Positions 37,101-50,560 of a stretch of 64,000 nt of DNA are shown in pieces. The notes below the pieces were generated by a model. That model saw only the letters and a program-made list of their open reading frames with translations, was not told the DNA's origin and made no database searches. Position 1 is the stretch's first letter; every line of letters starts with the position of its first letter. Position numbers and translations under genes: made by a program. Source of the DNA: Dromaius novaehollandiae (lineage: Eukaryota; Chordata; Aves; Casuariiformes; Dromaiidae); assembly GCF_036370855.1 (NCBI RefSeq), contig NC_088099.1:143671017-143735016 (forward strand), read 5' to 3'.

Positions 37101-39455
37101 TGGCATCTTTGCAGCAGGCTTCATCCGCCCACTGTAGTCTTGAGCAGCACCAAGCACAGTTGGGTCCTGCTCTGTGGCCAGTGCTCTTTGGCACTTCCCA
37201 AGCGCACACCATTTGCAGTCACATAGTCCTTTTTCTCAGTTTACATTGAGAAGTCTTTCCCATACAGCATAGGTGCCTTGCTTTGACAGAAGTTGTCACA
37301 TCTGCTAAATACTGAAATAACTCTCATTGCATCTCTATTTTCTTTGCTGGATAAACAGTTCATTAATAGCTGAGGGACTCTCTTGCTCCTCTAAACTAGT
37401 ATACTTTAGGTCACTTCTCTGAACTAACCATTCGTTCCACAGGGTCCTTGCTTCTCAGACTATATCCTCTTTAATTAGGATTTGCTGTCTTGACCCTTGG
37501 CATCCAAACTCAAGCAAAGACACCTTTTTATGACCACGTTTCCCTTTCCTGTGCTTCCTTCTCCTTTCCTGCCCTCAGTCACCCACGGGGCCTTACTTAG
37601 GGCCAGGGAATTGGAAAGTCAGAGGCATAAGGGCAAGGCTTGGGACCAAACGGCAAAGAGCAGGAATGTGCATCCGTAGTCCCCCCCGGAGCCCGTGCCC
37701 TCTGCTTCCTGCACAACCTTTAGCAAAGCTGGGACTAGTAGAGTTTTTTACTGCACCCTAAGAACAGCTGATGAAGGCTCACCCCAGAGAGGCAGGCTCA
37801 GAAGCAGCCCTGACCTGCTCTCCCCATGCTTAAAATCACTGCTGCACTGAGCAACATCATCTCCAAAGTGAGAACCCAAACAGCTATTTTAAAAGCATGA
37901 ATGTGTTTCACCACTATGTATTTAACATAATTACTTGTCAGGTCAAAGCTTACCACTTCACATGTTACCCTAGGTGAACTCTGAATTGCTAACACCTTAA
38001 AGATGTGTTTTGCTGAATTTCTGGCACTTTCTGCACAATGTATTTGTTTCTCCATCCTTCTTGGGCTTCATCTCATTTATTTTTCATTTAATGCCCTTTT
38101 GTGTGGAAAAGACAAATCTTGTGTGAAAGGAAATTAATCCCCAACTCACCTTCCCTTGTCCTTGGCACAATGCAAAATGAGAATAGGCAATATAAAATCT
38201 GTACGAATGACCCAGCATATCCAGTTCAAGTGCTGGCCAAATCAGGGGAGCAGGACTTGCTGGATCTGGCCCTAAGTTTTTTTCCATCAGGACAAGAAGC
38301 CAATCTCCATTTTGCAGACATTACCATTATTTTTTAGTGGTATTGGAACCGTTTAATGTACTTTAGTTCTCTATAACTGTCATCGTAATAGGAAAACATT
38401 CCAAAGTATTGCTTGTATTTATGTTCTGCTGCATGCTTTATTTTCCAAAGCACAGGTACTTTTTGGGCACAAACAGCTCAAGCTGACTGAGGTTCTGTGT
38501 AATTGAAATTCATATATTGTTTCATATGGGGCCACAAGCTGTAAGAATATATCCTAGGTGCTGATTCAACTTCAGCTGGGTGCAAGATTAGCACAAAACT
38601 GCAAACTTCCTTTGCAGGTGACATCTCTTCCTGCACATACATTCTCCCTTATCAAAAAATCAAAAGCCATTTGTAATCATGACTTATAAAATGTATTTTC
38701 AGTCTCAGTATCTTGTAATTTCAGACAGAGCTACAGGGATAGTCCTTCAGGCAGCTGTCAGGGTATTCTTCTTCCATGATGATTTAAATTAGCCAAACAG
38801 TAACCAGTTCAGTAATTAAAACAACCACAAAAAGCAGAACAAAAAGTTTCCCATTTAAATCTGTGTTAAACCAGCTCATCAGGGTGATGTGATTAAAATC
38901 TTTGGACTGAATCCTCGTTGTCCTCTTCATGTAAGCGGTGCTTTTGAGAGCAAAGGGTTGAGGGAGAACAGCGTTTAGTCCTGTATTAATAATGTATATC
39001 CTTTGACTGACAGGGAATGGGCTGGCAGAACAAATGAAAGCACCCTGGGGTAGGAGGAAGAAAGCTTCAGCTTTATGCTACAAACTGCACAGGCATAAAA
39101 GTACATTTTGTTCCACTATTAAACAAGGAGATTTGGGATATAATACTGTCTCCTTCTGCAGCCCTTCTGTTTTCTACTCGTGGCAAAGAGGATAAAACTA
39201 TCCACAGCTGTAATTGTTCTGTCCAGCTCTCACATGCCCGGGAGAATTAATCATGATCTGCAAAATCTACTCCTCTTATTTCCAAAGAAGCATTCTTTTA
39301 TACTGTAAATATCTATTGACCTTTGAGTCAAAATGCACAAAAGACTCCCGTCCTTCGTGTTGCAAAACTGTTTTTGAGATGTTGACAATTTAATGAGTGG
39401 TATATATCACTGTGGATGCTCAGAGCTTCCTTATTTTCACATAGCTGTTTCTTTG

Positions 39456-39471
39456 TTTTTTTTTTTTTTTT
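39456..39471. repeat. Poly-T run (T16)
   Basis: A plain homopolymer run, followed by AAAATG. It is not flanked by a recognisable retroposon. Confidence 0.9.
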
Positions 39472-40339
39472 AAAATGTGTTTCTTCTAATTGTCATTTGG
39501 GAATGGAAACACTGATCCACATACCCAAAAGCTATAATTATGTTCAAATGGACCTGACCCAATTGCTTGTTAGTTTATGTGAATGGGCCCTACCCAGGCA
39601 GGGCCTGGGAGGTGCCTCAGGCCCTTGGTGTGGGCGTTTGGGTGCCTGCGCTCGGGGTAGCCCTGTGAGTCTCCCGTGGTCCCAGCGCCCGCGGGGTCTG
39701 GGCAGCGTTCACTGTTGCTTCATTAGAGAAACACTCTCGGAGAGGTGATAACATTCATCTGTGCTTTATACCTTGGGGGTAGGGGCTAATTTTCATTTTA
39801 TCTGAATTTATACTACTTTATTTGGTTTGTGGGTTGTTTTTTTTTTTCACGTGGAGAATTCTAGCCAGACACATCTAGTCAGCTCAGTAATGTGAAGGAA
39901 ACAAAACAAATTCCAGGAACCAAATTACCTCACATTTTGCAGTGTAATAGCACTGTGCACTTCTACCATTCTTCCAGCCATTTGATAGTGTTTGTTATAG
40001 TTAAAATGAATTCGTAATGTTCTTGTCTACCTGCTTCCAAGCAACTTTTCCATATTTGTTATTGGGCTGTTTCTTTAGATGATTTTTGTAATCTTATTGT
40101 AGCTGGCATATTTCATGTCTCCAGAAAAAGCGAGAAACTCTTGTATTAGTGCAGAAGGCTGTCAGGGAGGTTGAGTCATCTTTTCATTTCCAATCGTAAA
40201 ATTAAGGCTCAGTAACAAATTAAGAGCTGCTAATCAGGGTAAGCATCTTTCCATTTCCTTGGTCTGGAGCACTTACTTTCTGTTGTGATATAATTATTAT
40301 ACTAAAACATATTAAATGAACCTTGTTTAAATTCTAAAC

Positions 40340-40405
40340 CAAGCTCCTCACAGTAAGGAAATGTCAAAACTAAGGCAAGGAGAGAGGAGAATTTCCCAAA
40401 GATCA
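40340..40405 (-). repeat. Possible MIR-type SINE fragment
   Basis: ACAGTAAGGAAATGTCAAAA, then CTAAGGCAAGGAGAGAGG, then TTTCCCAAAGATCATG follows the order of a MIR core in reverse orientation: a gaaactgaggc-like block, an agagagg-like block and a cttgcccaaggtcac-like block. Identity is only about 70% by eye and there is a gap. Old MIR copies do occur in sauropsids at low number. Confidence 0.4.
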
Positions 40406-42599
40406 TGTTGCCCCCTACCTCCATGGGACCACATAGGCCCAAGGCAGGACACTTTCCCGATCCCAGGGCTCCCATTTTGCAGAAGGAGAGACATGGGGCG
40501 AAGAAGGGGAGAGATCTGGGGCAAACCGAGGTCCTTTCCAAAGGAGGATACAAGATGTATTTGTCATGGAGGCTGCCTCTTAACCTGTCACCAGTTTCCC
40601 CATGCAGAACCTGCGTAGTGGCCCAGAAGGTCTTGAGCAAGGCACAGCTCTGAACATGGGAAGAAGTTATGTATTGAAAAGTTGTACTGTATGGTGGCGG
40701 GAATGCCAGCCACTGCGTAACACTGCCAGTGCATCCTAGGCCTCCCCTGACGCGAGGAAAACCCTGAATATTTTATAGCTGAAGAGCCTAAGTCTTTTGG
40801 TAGCACAGATAGACTGTAGGACCCGTATGGACCTGCATTTATTCCTGTATTGCTCCCAACTATTATCCAGGTGAGTCATGGGAGTGCTTGGAGCCCATGT
40901 CATCAAGTCACCAAGTCACAGCTGGGCAAGCCCAAAGGCAGACCGGGCGCCACACATGAGGACAGGAACCTGTGCAGGGCAGGCGCTGGGACTGCATACA
41001 CACCCTGCAGGGAGGTAATGGGCTTATTCAGGCAGACCAGCACACTCCTGGGGAATCCACTAATGTAGTCTGGCATCTTAAAATCCCGAGAGGTGACAGT
41101 GAGCTTCCAGCAGTAAGGTAGGCATTCTTAGGTTGGTGAAAAAATAATATTCCAGGTGCTTTGGGGTGAATATGTAATACTATAAATTCTTCATAATATG
41201 TGAAGAACACTAAGAAACAAAGAATAAGTAATAATCTTGCACACTAATTTCCTTTCTGCCATCTAAAAGCTTATTTCTTTAGCCACTGAAAAGCGAAGTG
41301 TCTGGCTTCTCTTCTGATCTCTCTCTGCAAGCAAGAGAGAAAATATACCTCCAAAAGGCAATGCATCCCAACCCGAGGTAGGACTCAAGGGTGGTGGGAG
41401 GAAACGTCTCCTCACAGTCCCACACAATCTTTAGTCTAAGATTTGAGGAGCCCGAGACTGGTCTGGCAGGAGATTGGGAGTGACAGAGATGGGGTGAAGA
41501 GGGTGGAGAGGAAACAAAACAGAGGGGAGAACTGGGACAGTTCAGATGACAAAAAAGAAACAACTGATAGAGAGGGAAGACCAGAGAAATGGAGGCAGAT
41601 TGAACAAAGAGCCAGAGAAAATTAAGGAAAGAGACTGGCATGAGCAGGGCAGCCTGAAGGAACCGGAGCTTACCTCTGGGGAACAGGTAGAAAGAGATCT
41701 GTGCCCCTCTCCAGCAGCTTCCCTCCTGAGCACGAAGCAGAGTCCTCTGCAGGAAATACCTACACTGAAGCTACCCACATAAACCTAAATTCAACCTCTG
41801 TCAATAGACATTATGATAGTCGCTAATCACAGCATCGCATGCATCTGTTTCCAACAACATGAGGTCCAGACATCCTTCCCGCACTATCATGGCAAAAGAA
41901 GAGGTGATTGCCCTGGGCGGAGGGACAAGCTGGCAGTGCTGCTGTATCGTGTCACTTGTGTGTGTGGCAGTTTTTTGCTGTGGACACAAGTCCTCTAGAG
42001 GAGGAGACAACCAAACTTTTTCATCTTTCCTCTTTTCTTCATTAGACCCTGGATTAAGTTTGAACCCAAAGAGATCAGAGCTGAAGGCGAGAATATTGAA
42101 AGGCCAATGGTAGGTGACTGCAAATCTCATGAGGAAGGGAAGACTCATGGGATTTCTTGCATGGCTGATTCAAGATAGACTTTAATGTCGAGTCATTGTG
42201 AGCTTCATACGTTATGTTTCGCCCAGGAATGCTACCAGGACTCTGTTGGTGCGAATGCAGTCAGTCCTGGAAAATACTGCAGACATCTGAAGACTAATGT
42301 TGACCCTGAAAGCATGTTGTCTGTTCAATGCCCCAGAGCAGTTGGCCGGGAGTGGGAAGGGCGCCTGGAAGTTTTATTGGCCAAGAGCATGTCCAGGGAG
42401 AAGGAAGAGCACTCATGTCTGCAGACCTGGAGTTCACACTCTGCATGTTGGTAATTCCATCAATTGCCTTCTCCCATCCAGCTTTTTTTTCTTTTCCAAA
42501 TAGCAGAATATCAGAACAAATATTGCTCTCAGACTGCAAACCTGTATGACAATTGCCAGCTCTTCCGAATGAGGTGTCTATAAATGCTCTGAAATAGTC

Positions 42600-44550
42600 T
42601 TTCATCCTGCGGCACTGCCTGGAAGCGTAGCAGGTTACGGCCCACCTGGCTCCGAGGGGCTGTAACACCCTCCTGGCGCGCAGCCGCGGCGGGGATGTCT
42701 CACCACGGCCGAAGCACACCACTGCGGATGGCTGGGCAGGGCGGGAGCTGTTGCTTTGCATGCTCACAGCTTGGACTCCTTTAAGAGGCTAATATTGATG
42801 GTGATGCCTTTCCTGACACTTCCTTAGTCGGAACTGCACCAGCTGGTGCTTAAGAAACGCTTGCGGGTGTCTGTGAGGGGAGAGTCGGGTCCTGGGTCCT
42901 TCCTCATTATTCTTTCTGATAAAGCCCAAGTAACAGCTATTCTTTTTGATAAATCCTGGCAAGCCAGGAATCCTGGAGCCTTGTCAAGTTTTATTCCACT
43001 GATGATTTGAAATCTCAGCTGTAGAAAGCATGGTGGGACCTTCTCCTGCAAATTCAGGTTTTGGGATCCCTTTGTCCTGGCACTTCTGGATAGTCCCTGC
43101 TTTCTCCTGTGCCTGGAGAGCCAGGGCAAACGCCTCGGTGCTCAGTGCAAGGCATCCCCACGGCTGGCTCAGCCAGGTGGGCAAAGGGGGTCTGTGCCCC
43201 GCTTGGTGCCCACGCAGGACCGTGGGGCCGGGTGAGGGCCGAGGCAGGGGGAGCTTTCTCCACTCTTTTTTCTCGGCTCGATTTCTGGGGCACCCGTTGT
43301 TCCGAGGAGGCTGCCGGGGCTCAGGTGTATCCGACCTATTTTTGAACGCTCTCATCTTGCCTTTTCCACGTTGCAGGCAGGTTGTGATGGCAGGGATCTG
43401 CCCTCAGAGCGACTGTGAAGTATCCACTGATCCTACACTTTCCTCTCCGCTTTCTCACTAAAAGGCTTTTGTCAGCCTCCGCCACGCGGTGGATGCATTT
43501 AATGACTTGCCCTCTTCTCAGATGTGGTATCACAGAGCCGTAGCCGCTCGCTGGTCCTCACCTTGAAATGGATTAATGCGTGAAAACATAAAATCTCTGC
43601 AGACGCCAGTTCTTCTCACCGACAGGCTCGGGCACGGTGCTCACAGCAGTCCCTCTGTTAATGTGGGACTTGGCCAAACCGTTTCTGTGCCCCAAAAGCA
43701 GCAGAGGAGGATCGCGGTGCGCATGTCCACTGCCGGCTGCGGCCGGGGCCTTTCCCTCTCCTGGGGGATCCCTGGAAACGGGGCTGCCCAGCTCTGCGGG
43801 CGTCCAGGCCTTCAGCCTGTGGCCACCAAGTCGGTCACAAAAGCTCCTGTTTATGTTAGCAATAGTTAATGCCTAATGCAGCCTTATGTCCAGAGTTAAT
43901 TTAAACTAGTGGCGTTCTGCCGAAGTGGAGGCCCGTTTGCTGTTCCTCACTTTCTCGTTTAAAAATCAGAAAGATCGTGACTAGAAAATCACAAACCTCT
44001 CTTTCTACAGTCCTTTGGATAAATCCCCACTAGTAATTTTCCTAGGATGGTGTGTATAAACCCTGTTTTTTCCATCACAGTGATATTGTTGATTTGTGAT
44101 AAGCTCCTTGCATATTACTCCATGGCAGAAAAGCCTGACCTGAACAATAGGTAGGACAAACTGTTTGCTGGGGTGTTTTCAAAATCACATCAGAAACCTC
44201 TAGAGAGCTGCAAGACACTTGAAAACTGCAAAGTTTTGTGTTTATCTGAATCTCCGAATCAGTTCATACCCCCCGCGTTCCTCACCCCCTACTCTTTGGC
44301 TCACCTCGTCCCTCCGCTCCACACAGTGGTCCGAGGCCGGCGGATCCGTGAACGGGGCTCCTGCTCTGCTCCTCGTGCCCCGCTTCCCGGCACTGGGTGA
44401 GGTGCACAACCCAGAGCAAAATGCTCACGTGGGGACCAACGGTGGGCGCCTGCTCCTGCATTTGGGGACATCGGGAGGCACTGCCAGGCTTCCCGAGCCC
44501 CTGGGCGAGCAGCAGCGTTCCAGCCGTGTTCCCCTCAGCTCTGGACAAGT
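42600..44550. other. Patchy CpG-rich, gene-less DNA
   Basis: Several short CpG-rich patches occur here (42640-42760, 43130-43330, 43700-43810 and 44270-44520), separated by AT-rich sequence. Open frames cross them on both strands, but none looks like a protein and none has convincing splice sites. They may be decayed CpG islands, GC-biased recombination spots or weak promoters. Confidence 0.5.
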
Positions 44551-46019
44551 ATTTTTATATTGCTCATCTAGGCCACTTTTCTAATTCAGAAAGGAGAGAC
44601 TCGCATAAATGCCTCTTCCTAAAGCATGCTCCATCATTTTTAAGAGCAGCACTGCGAAATGGGAGGGGAAGCAAAACCCCCTTCGGACACACACCCTTGC
44701 ACACAGGCGATGAAAACCCGCGGAGGATACTCCTCCTTCCCCAGTTCCCTCCTCTGCTGAGAAAACCCGCAGTGCCCCATGACCTCTGGGCAAGCTCGCC
44801 TTTTGGACCATAACCTGCTCAGACCCGCTTTCCTCTCTCTTCTCTTTCCCTCTACAGGCTCCTGCAGGCGGGGAGCTCTCGCTCAGCCAGCGCTGACTCC
44901 CACCCTGTCCCACAGTGCTGCAGGTGCCCGGGAAATCCCCCTTAATTAGAGCATGCCCATATCCCTCCTTCACTGCCTTCCAAAAACCATCAAGGACCTC
45001 ATCTATCTTGTAAAGCGTTGAGCCCAACCCTTGGGGCAAACCAACCATATAAGCCAACATGCTGCAAATGCAATTCTCAGTTATACAGAGGCAGGACTTT
45101 CCCACTGGGCCATCCCCTCCTTCTGCAATACTCCTCCATCTCGGAGCCTGCCAAGGCCTGATTTTGCACGGCCACGTCATGGGATTTGCAAAATCGGTGC
45201 GCAAACAGAATGTGCCTGCTAATCACTGGGGCCACCGCTGCTCTGTATATCTGCATCCGTGGTGCACACTGCCATTTTGAAATAACGCACAGCATTTGGG
45301 GCTGCTGCCCCATGGTATGCCCCACCTTTGTGCTGTAGGGGTTGTGGGGCTTTGCACTGTGCGTTGTGAGTTGCCTACTGGAAGGCATCAACATCAGATA
45401 GGGTGTTCCCTTTGGTCCTTCCAGTTTTAAGGGGAAAACTCTGCTGCACACTGTGATTTGCACCATGATGAGTAGGAACCTGCAGATATAGCTGAAGCTA
45501 CGTATATATTTCATACATACATATTTCAGAATCAAGGCAATAAGGAAGAGGAAGCTGAAATCATGACTTTCTCCTTTGCCTTTGGGTCAAAGGGCTTTCA
45601 CATGGAGTAGTGCCACTCTTGAGCCTGTGGAGCAGGTCCTGCTGGAGCATCAGGACGCCGAGCAGTTGTGGCAGGGCCCCAAGATGCCGATCTTTCCTAG
45701 AGCACAGTGCAGGGCCCTCCCCACAGCTGTGTGGGGCAGCAAACACTGCTATCAAAAGACCAAGAAGAAATCAGCAGCAGGGAAGTGTGAGGTGGAACAC
45801 AGTGACATTGTGGGGCATTCCAGTATTTGCATGTTGTTGTCAAAGCAGATGAGAGTCTGAACTGTCTCTGGAGGGTGCCAGCACCAGCGTGTTAGGAAAG
45901 GGGGAGCAGATGGCTGCTGAGGTACAAAAAATTAGAGCAACGTGGCAGCGTGTTGGCAGCATCCATGAAAGGTCAGCATATGCATCCCTGAATTGTCCTT
46001 AAATGCATCAGATAATGGT
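44551..46019. other. Intergenic region, nothing recognised
   Basis: Mixed composition. The longest frame here, minus strand 44581-45204, has no recognisable domain and is judged a chance frame. Confidence 0.5.
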
Positions 46020-46240
46020 TTGATACAGTACCTAGGAACATGTTAGGAAGGACTTTCTGACTAGGAATGGAAGAGATTGCCTGGGGAGGACATGGGGTTG
46101 CCAAAGTTGGAAATTTCAAGAACTAGTTGGATAAATGTGTCGGAACTGATAACAGCCAGAGCTGATGTTGCCTTGTGAGAGTGTGATAGGCTATAAGGTA
46201 TTTCCAAGACTCCTCCAGCCCTATTTTCTGTGGTTTCCAT
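46020..46240 (+). mobile_element. 3' end fragment of a CR1-type LINE
   Basis: The stretch follows the order of a CR1 3' end. An AACATGTTAGGAAGGACTTT-like block (about 46038) is followed by GGAATGGAAGAGATTGCCTG (about 46064), GGTTGCCAAAGTTGGAAATT (about 46094), a TGATAGGCTATAAGG-like block and CTCCAGCCCTATTTTCTGTG (about 46214). In the family the last part reads roughly 'ttccagccctattattctatg'. About 220 bp survives, degraded, without the terminal tandem repeats. The element sense strand is +. Confidence 0.65.
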
Positions 46241-49200
46241 GGGTCAGTCCTTCCTGAATTTGTCCCATCCACAGTTTGGGTCTCTGCCTGCAGGTGAGGC
46301 TCATCCTCCTGCAACACCAGCTGCACACCCAGCAAAAACAGTCTTACTTCTCCTAGCAGTAGACTGCAGTAAATCTCCACCCAGGTCTCTCCCACCACAG
46401 CTCCTTCGACTTACTGGGGCTGGGGAGGTCTGTGCAAATCATCATCCCTTTGTGTGGGGAAGAACTGCCCCATTCCCAGGCAAATCCTCCAGTTGCCTTT
46501 TCCTGGGAGCTGCAGCCCTTTCTGACCACAAGGCCCAGGCATGGTGAACCAGAAATGTTCGTAACAATTCCCTCTTAGTCTCCCACTCTGACTGTAACCT
46601 CGATGCCTACAGGATAGATGAGGTGCAAGACATGCTTATGAGGAAGAAAAACTTTAACTTCAATAAAAAAATGGGGGAAAGCCAGCATGAATGCAAAGAG
46701 AAGATAAGAAGCAATCCAGGGGTTAGGAAATGAACCTGGATGGCATGAGGGCTCAGGAAATCAGTCTGCTGAGCTTCTCAGAGAAAGGAGATCTGAGACT
46801 GGAATGGGGGCTTCCCAGCAGCATAGAAAAAGCCTGCACAGATTCCTATGGCTGGTGGCTGAAGGTAGACAAATTTATCCATGAAATAAGATGCAAACTG
46901 CTATGAAGAAGGGTAATTAAACTTGTACAGTTTCTCCACTGATGGATGGGATCTGCCATTGACTAGAATCCTTGAGACATCATGTAATATGTTTTAAAAA
47001 TACACACTTGTGTGCAGGTTCTGGGACAGATGCAAAGGGCTGTGAATGCAGATGTTCAGACTAGATGCTCCTACTGCTTCTTTTGGGTCTCACGGCATAT
47101 GGAGCTGAACATCGGTGACACTGGTTGAATGTTCTGACCAACTGATGAAGTGCACACAAGCAAATAATCTCAGTGGTGATGCGTGGAGGCTTGTGGTTTA
47201 TTAGTACTACCTTCCCTGTACTGCAATACTTCAGCGTCAGTTTGGGGCTGGCAGGTTGTGTCAGCTGGGAAAACTATTTGGGGGTTAATGAATCCAAATG
47301 AACCACTTCGTTCTCACCTTTTCACTTCCAGGCAAAACCACTGGGATCAGTGTTCAGGTTTTATAGCCCATAGAAAGATTTACCCACAAATCGCCCTTCC
47401 TTGCAGGTTTGTGCCAGATTTGGCACAGTCACCCTGCAAGGCAACCTCTCTCTGACTGTGAGCTGCTCTTGAGGTACGACTGAGAGACCTGGAAACCCAG
47501 TTCCCATTGCCTGCTTTTAGCAAGTGCCTTAGTTGCTTGGTAGCACGCAGCTGGGGGATGCTGCTGGGGCATCGTGGCAAACAGAGGAGTGAGGCTGGCT
47601 GCACCCAGTCCTGCAGCACACGCAATGCAAGAACTAGGACTCAGCACAAGTTTGAGCTCTTGCCTAGTATTGATAACTGTTATCTGAAAGGGGGTCTGTC
47701 TATGGTCTCCTAGAGCACAAAACTAGCATTCAGGCTAAAAGGGAAATGTGCAACACATCTTTTCCTGCTAAACATATTCCCAATGGGGGCAGCATCAATT
47801 TAGTACACACTTCCTCAGTAAGTACCTGCATAACAAAACGTAGATTCAAGCAAAAGGGCAGAATCAGCTTCTCACAGTAATGGGCTTTGATCAGTATACG
47901 ATGATAACGGTATTGGACTGCTGCGTAAGCGGATGATGAGATAGAGCAGCTTTCACCTCTACAGCTAGGTTACAGGCTGTTACAGGCTCCGATCCAGACA
48001 TTTCCCTCTGACAGCTGTGCATGTGGCTTGTTTCGAGTGCAATGGGCCCAACATAAAAGCAGTCCAGATGACTACAGAGAGGCAGCAAAAGCCAGCATTA
48101 GCAGAGAGCTGCCACCAGAGGTATGCCCACAAAAGCAGCTTCATTCTCTTTACATGCTGCACTGAGAGAAGCTAAAAACACCTCTTCACCATGTGTTTGA
48201 CAGCCTGGGTGTCACTTCTGAAGGTTGCCAAGCTGATAACAGCAGCAAAACCCAAATAACCCACATTTGATAGAACTAGGCTTCTAACCCAAATACTGAT
48301 GAGATGCTGCTGTTTTGATTCATGTGGTTTATCCCAGGGTCTCTCCTCTACCTTGGTATTTCTGCAGAGCAAATGCCTGCTCCTTCACTCTCCCTCCTCT
48401 TTAACTACCATATCTAATCCTTATTTTTCTAACAAGATTATTTTCATGTTGTCAAGTGTCACTAGCTTAGCAGCTACTGTAAATCTATCCTGCCTTTTGT
48501 AGTACTTTCTACCCTCACTTACTGAACGTGGTTTTATAGCATACCCAGAGTTTCAGTATTAAGCTTTGTAAATATTTGTTTTGCCTTTGAGCTTGCATAG
48601 CAGTAATTAGTTTAAAGCTGTATGAAGTGGCCCTCTCAGAGAGTAGAGAAAATTTGGCTTAGGCTGTTGCAGCAGCCTAATAGCTCCTCAGAGCATCTCT
48701 GCCAACAAGGTTCAAGGGCAGATAATAAGGATTCTTTCAGATCCACTCAGCTGTGAGCTTTTATCATTTTCCTTGCTGCCCAGGGCAATTTCTCTGAGGC
48801 AAAAGGTGCATCTTCCCTACAGGATAGTTGAGTTACATGCAGGCCATGTGGCTGGGACGATGTTACTTATGTGTCTCAGAAATCAATAATTGAATTTTAT
48901 GACCCATATTCAATAATTGCTTTTACATAAAGGAAGGTAAGATTGGTCACACCAGTTTGGACTACCTGGTTACATATTCTGTCTCCAGCAGAGACCATAT
49001 GCCAATAAGCATCTAGCAAGAACCTGAAAGGTATTTCCCCCTAATACTCTTCCAACTTCCAACGACTCAGAACTAAATGATGTGAATAAAACAAGCCACA
49101 GCTGGCTAACAAAGTAATTTTTCCTTGTGCAAATTTCCCCTGAGTTGAGCACTGTTGTTATTGTGAAAAAAATAGAGCAAGATATTTATTAACTCTCAAA

Positions 49201-50020
49201 GGAAGTAAACTAGAAAAGCAAGAAGAAGCAGAGCACCCTAATTAACTCCTTCTGTTGAAAGTGGGCCACTCACTTGTGGCAGCAGCATCTCTCCAGCCTG
49301 GGTCCCGGCACATCTTTAGCAAGGGGCACCGGGCAAGGAGGGCTTGCACCCCCCACCCCCCGCCCAGTGCTGGCAGAGAGTGGCTGGGCTCACCAGCTCC
49401 TGCTGGTGCTCGCAGGGCAGGAGATTTTCCTTAGGCCTCGCCAGCTGCAACCTAGAAGCAGCACGCCGCTAGCCTGGAATAAGATATACTTGTTTTGAAA
49501 ATCCAAATGCAGCAGTGGGTATTGCAGAACAGCGCAGTACACGCTCAAGCAGGGAAAAAATGGTTTCTTGTTTGTGTTTTCTTAGTAACACGCTCCCATG
49601 CTTATACCCTCTGCCCAGCACTGAGAACCGAGCAAGCTCCTTGGGAACCAGCTGAGTTAAGAGCACCCACTGAAGCACAGCATAGCCGAAGGAAAGCGAA
49701 GCAGCTGACTGACCTGTCTGCATGTTCGGCCTCTTACAGGAGGGAGCACGTGCCCTTGCAGGCAGCTCTGCAGGAGTGAGCCGAGCGTCACTTTTGACCA
49801 ATTTAACATACATCAGATGGAGACAATCTCCACCCTTTGCACAAAATCCCTCCCCAGTCACCGGTGATTTTCCTTCAGGCACTCGGTGGGGGAGATGCGG
49901 GAGCTCTGATCCTGCATTAGCAGCTTCTGGGGTCTGCAGAGAAGCCATCTAGCAGCACTGCTGCCTGGCTGCGTACCACGCAGCAACGGTTCGTTAATCT
50001 CATGATACTCATTTCCTCCA
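46241..50020. other. Intergenic region, nothing recognised
   Basis: Moderate GC, with many stops in all frames. A C-rich run at 49349-49365 (CCCCCCACCCCCCGCCC) could form a quadruplex on the minus strand. No gene, RNA or transposon was identified. Confidence 0.55.
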
Positions 50021-50029
50021 CCGTGCTCG

Positions 50030-50560
50030 GAGGGGAGGATGTGCCCGGCAGCCCAGCCAGCGTAGGCACGGCCCGTGCTGTGGCCCCGGCTTGCTCCTGT
50101 GGGCAGGAGATGCGGCCGGGGCTCTCACCGCGAGGCTGCTGCACTCGCACGAGGTATGCATCAGCGGCTCCTGATCCGGGTATTTGCGCGCTTCAGAGGG
50201 GAGCGTTTATTCCAAAATGGAGCTGAGCTCATCTGCAACAGGGACGTGTCTCCAGCACGCGGGGGAGAAATGCATGGCTGCCATGGCGCGGCTGCGTGGC
50301 CGCGTGTCGGGGGCCCCCGTGCAGCCCGGCTGCAGCTGGCCGTGCCGTGCCGAGAGGGCGAACGCCAGCCCTGGCCCACGGTGGGACTTCTCTCAGCACG
50401 TTTCGCTAAGCAGAGTTTGTTACCAAGGTGACAAGCAAACGGCATGACAGCCGTGCTGCGGCCCCAAAATGTGAGGGAGCGCAAGGACCGCTGCGCAGCG
50501 ATCGCCCTCCGACACGTGGGCAGCCCCGCGAGGCCGGCAGGGCCACGGGCTCCTGACACT
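50030..50560. promoter_or_regulatory. Orphan CpG-island-like block
   Basis: About 530 bp of high GC with many CpG dinucleotides sits in a region otherwise depleted of CpG, with a smaller CpG-rich patch at 50840-50950. It contains YY1-like CCAAAATGGAG and GCCATGGCG motifs and GCGCGC-type runs. No coding exon is recognisable on either strand. It could be the promoter of a non-coding RNA or an intergenic (orphan) island used as an enhancer. Confidence 0.45.

Larger units (their letters stand above)
31591..42600. other. Gene desert, 31.6-42.6 kb
   Basis: No gene was recognised. The first part, to about 36 kb, is AT-rich. From about 36.4 to 37.3 kb the + strand is pyrimidine-rich, possibly an old unrecognised element. 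From 41.44 to 41.65 kb it is purine-rich (GAGA/GGAA-like). A small GC-rich patch lies at 39.6-39.7 kb. The G23 run, a poly-T run, a MIR-like fragment and a candidate polyadenylation site are listed separately. Confidence 0.6.

Noticed and set aside
36400..37250. Pyrimidine-rich region considered as a L2 or other LINE relic
   Set aside because: No ordered set of family landmarks could be matched by eye; left as unassigned.
41440..41780. Purine-rich stretch with an open frame on each strand
   Set aside because: Asymmetric simple composition explains the open frames; no domain and no tandem unit.
44581..45204. 207-codon minus-strand frame
   Set aside because: No recognisable domain and no splice or promoter context; the composition is typical of a chance frame.
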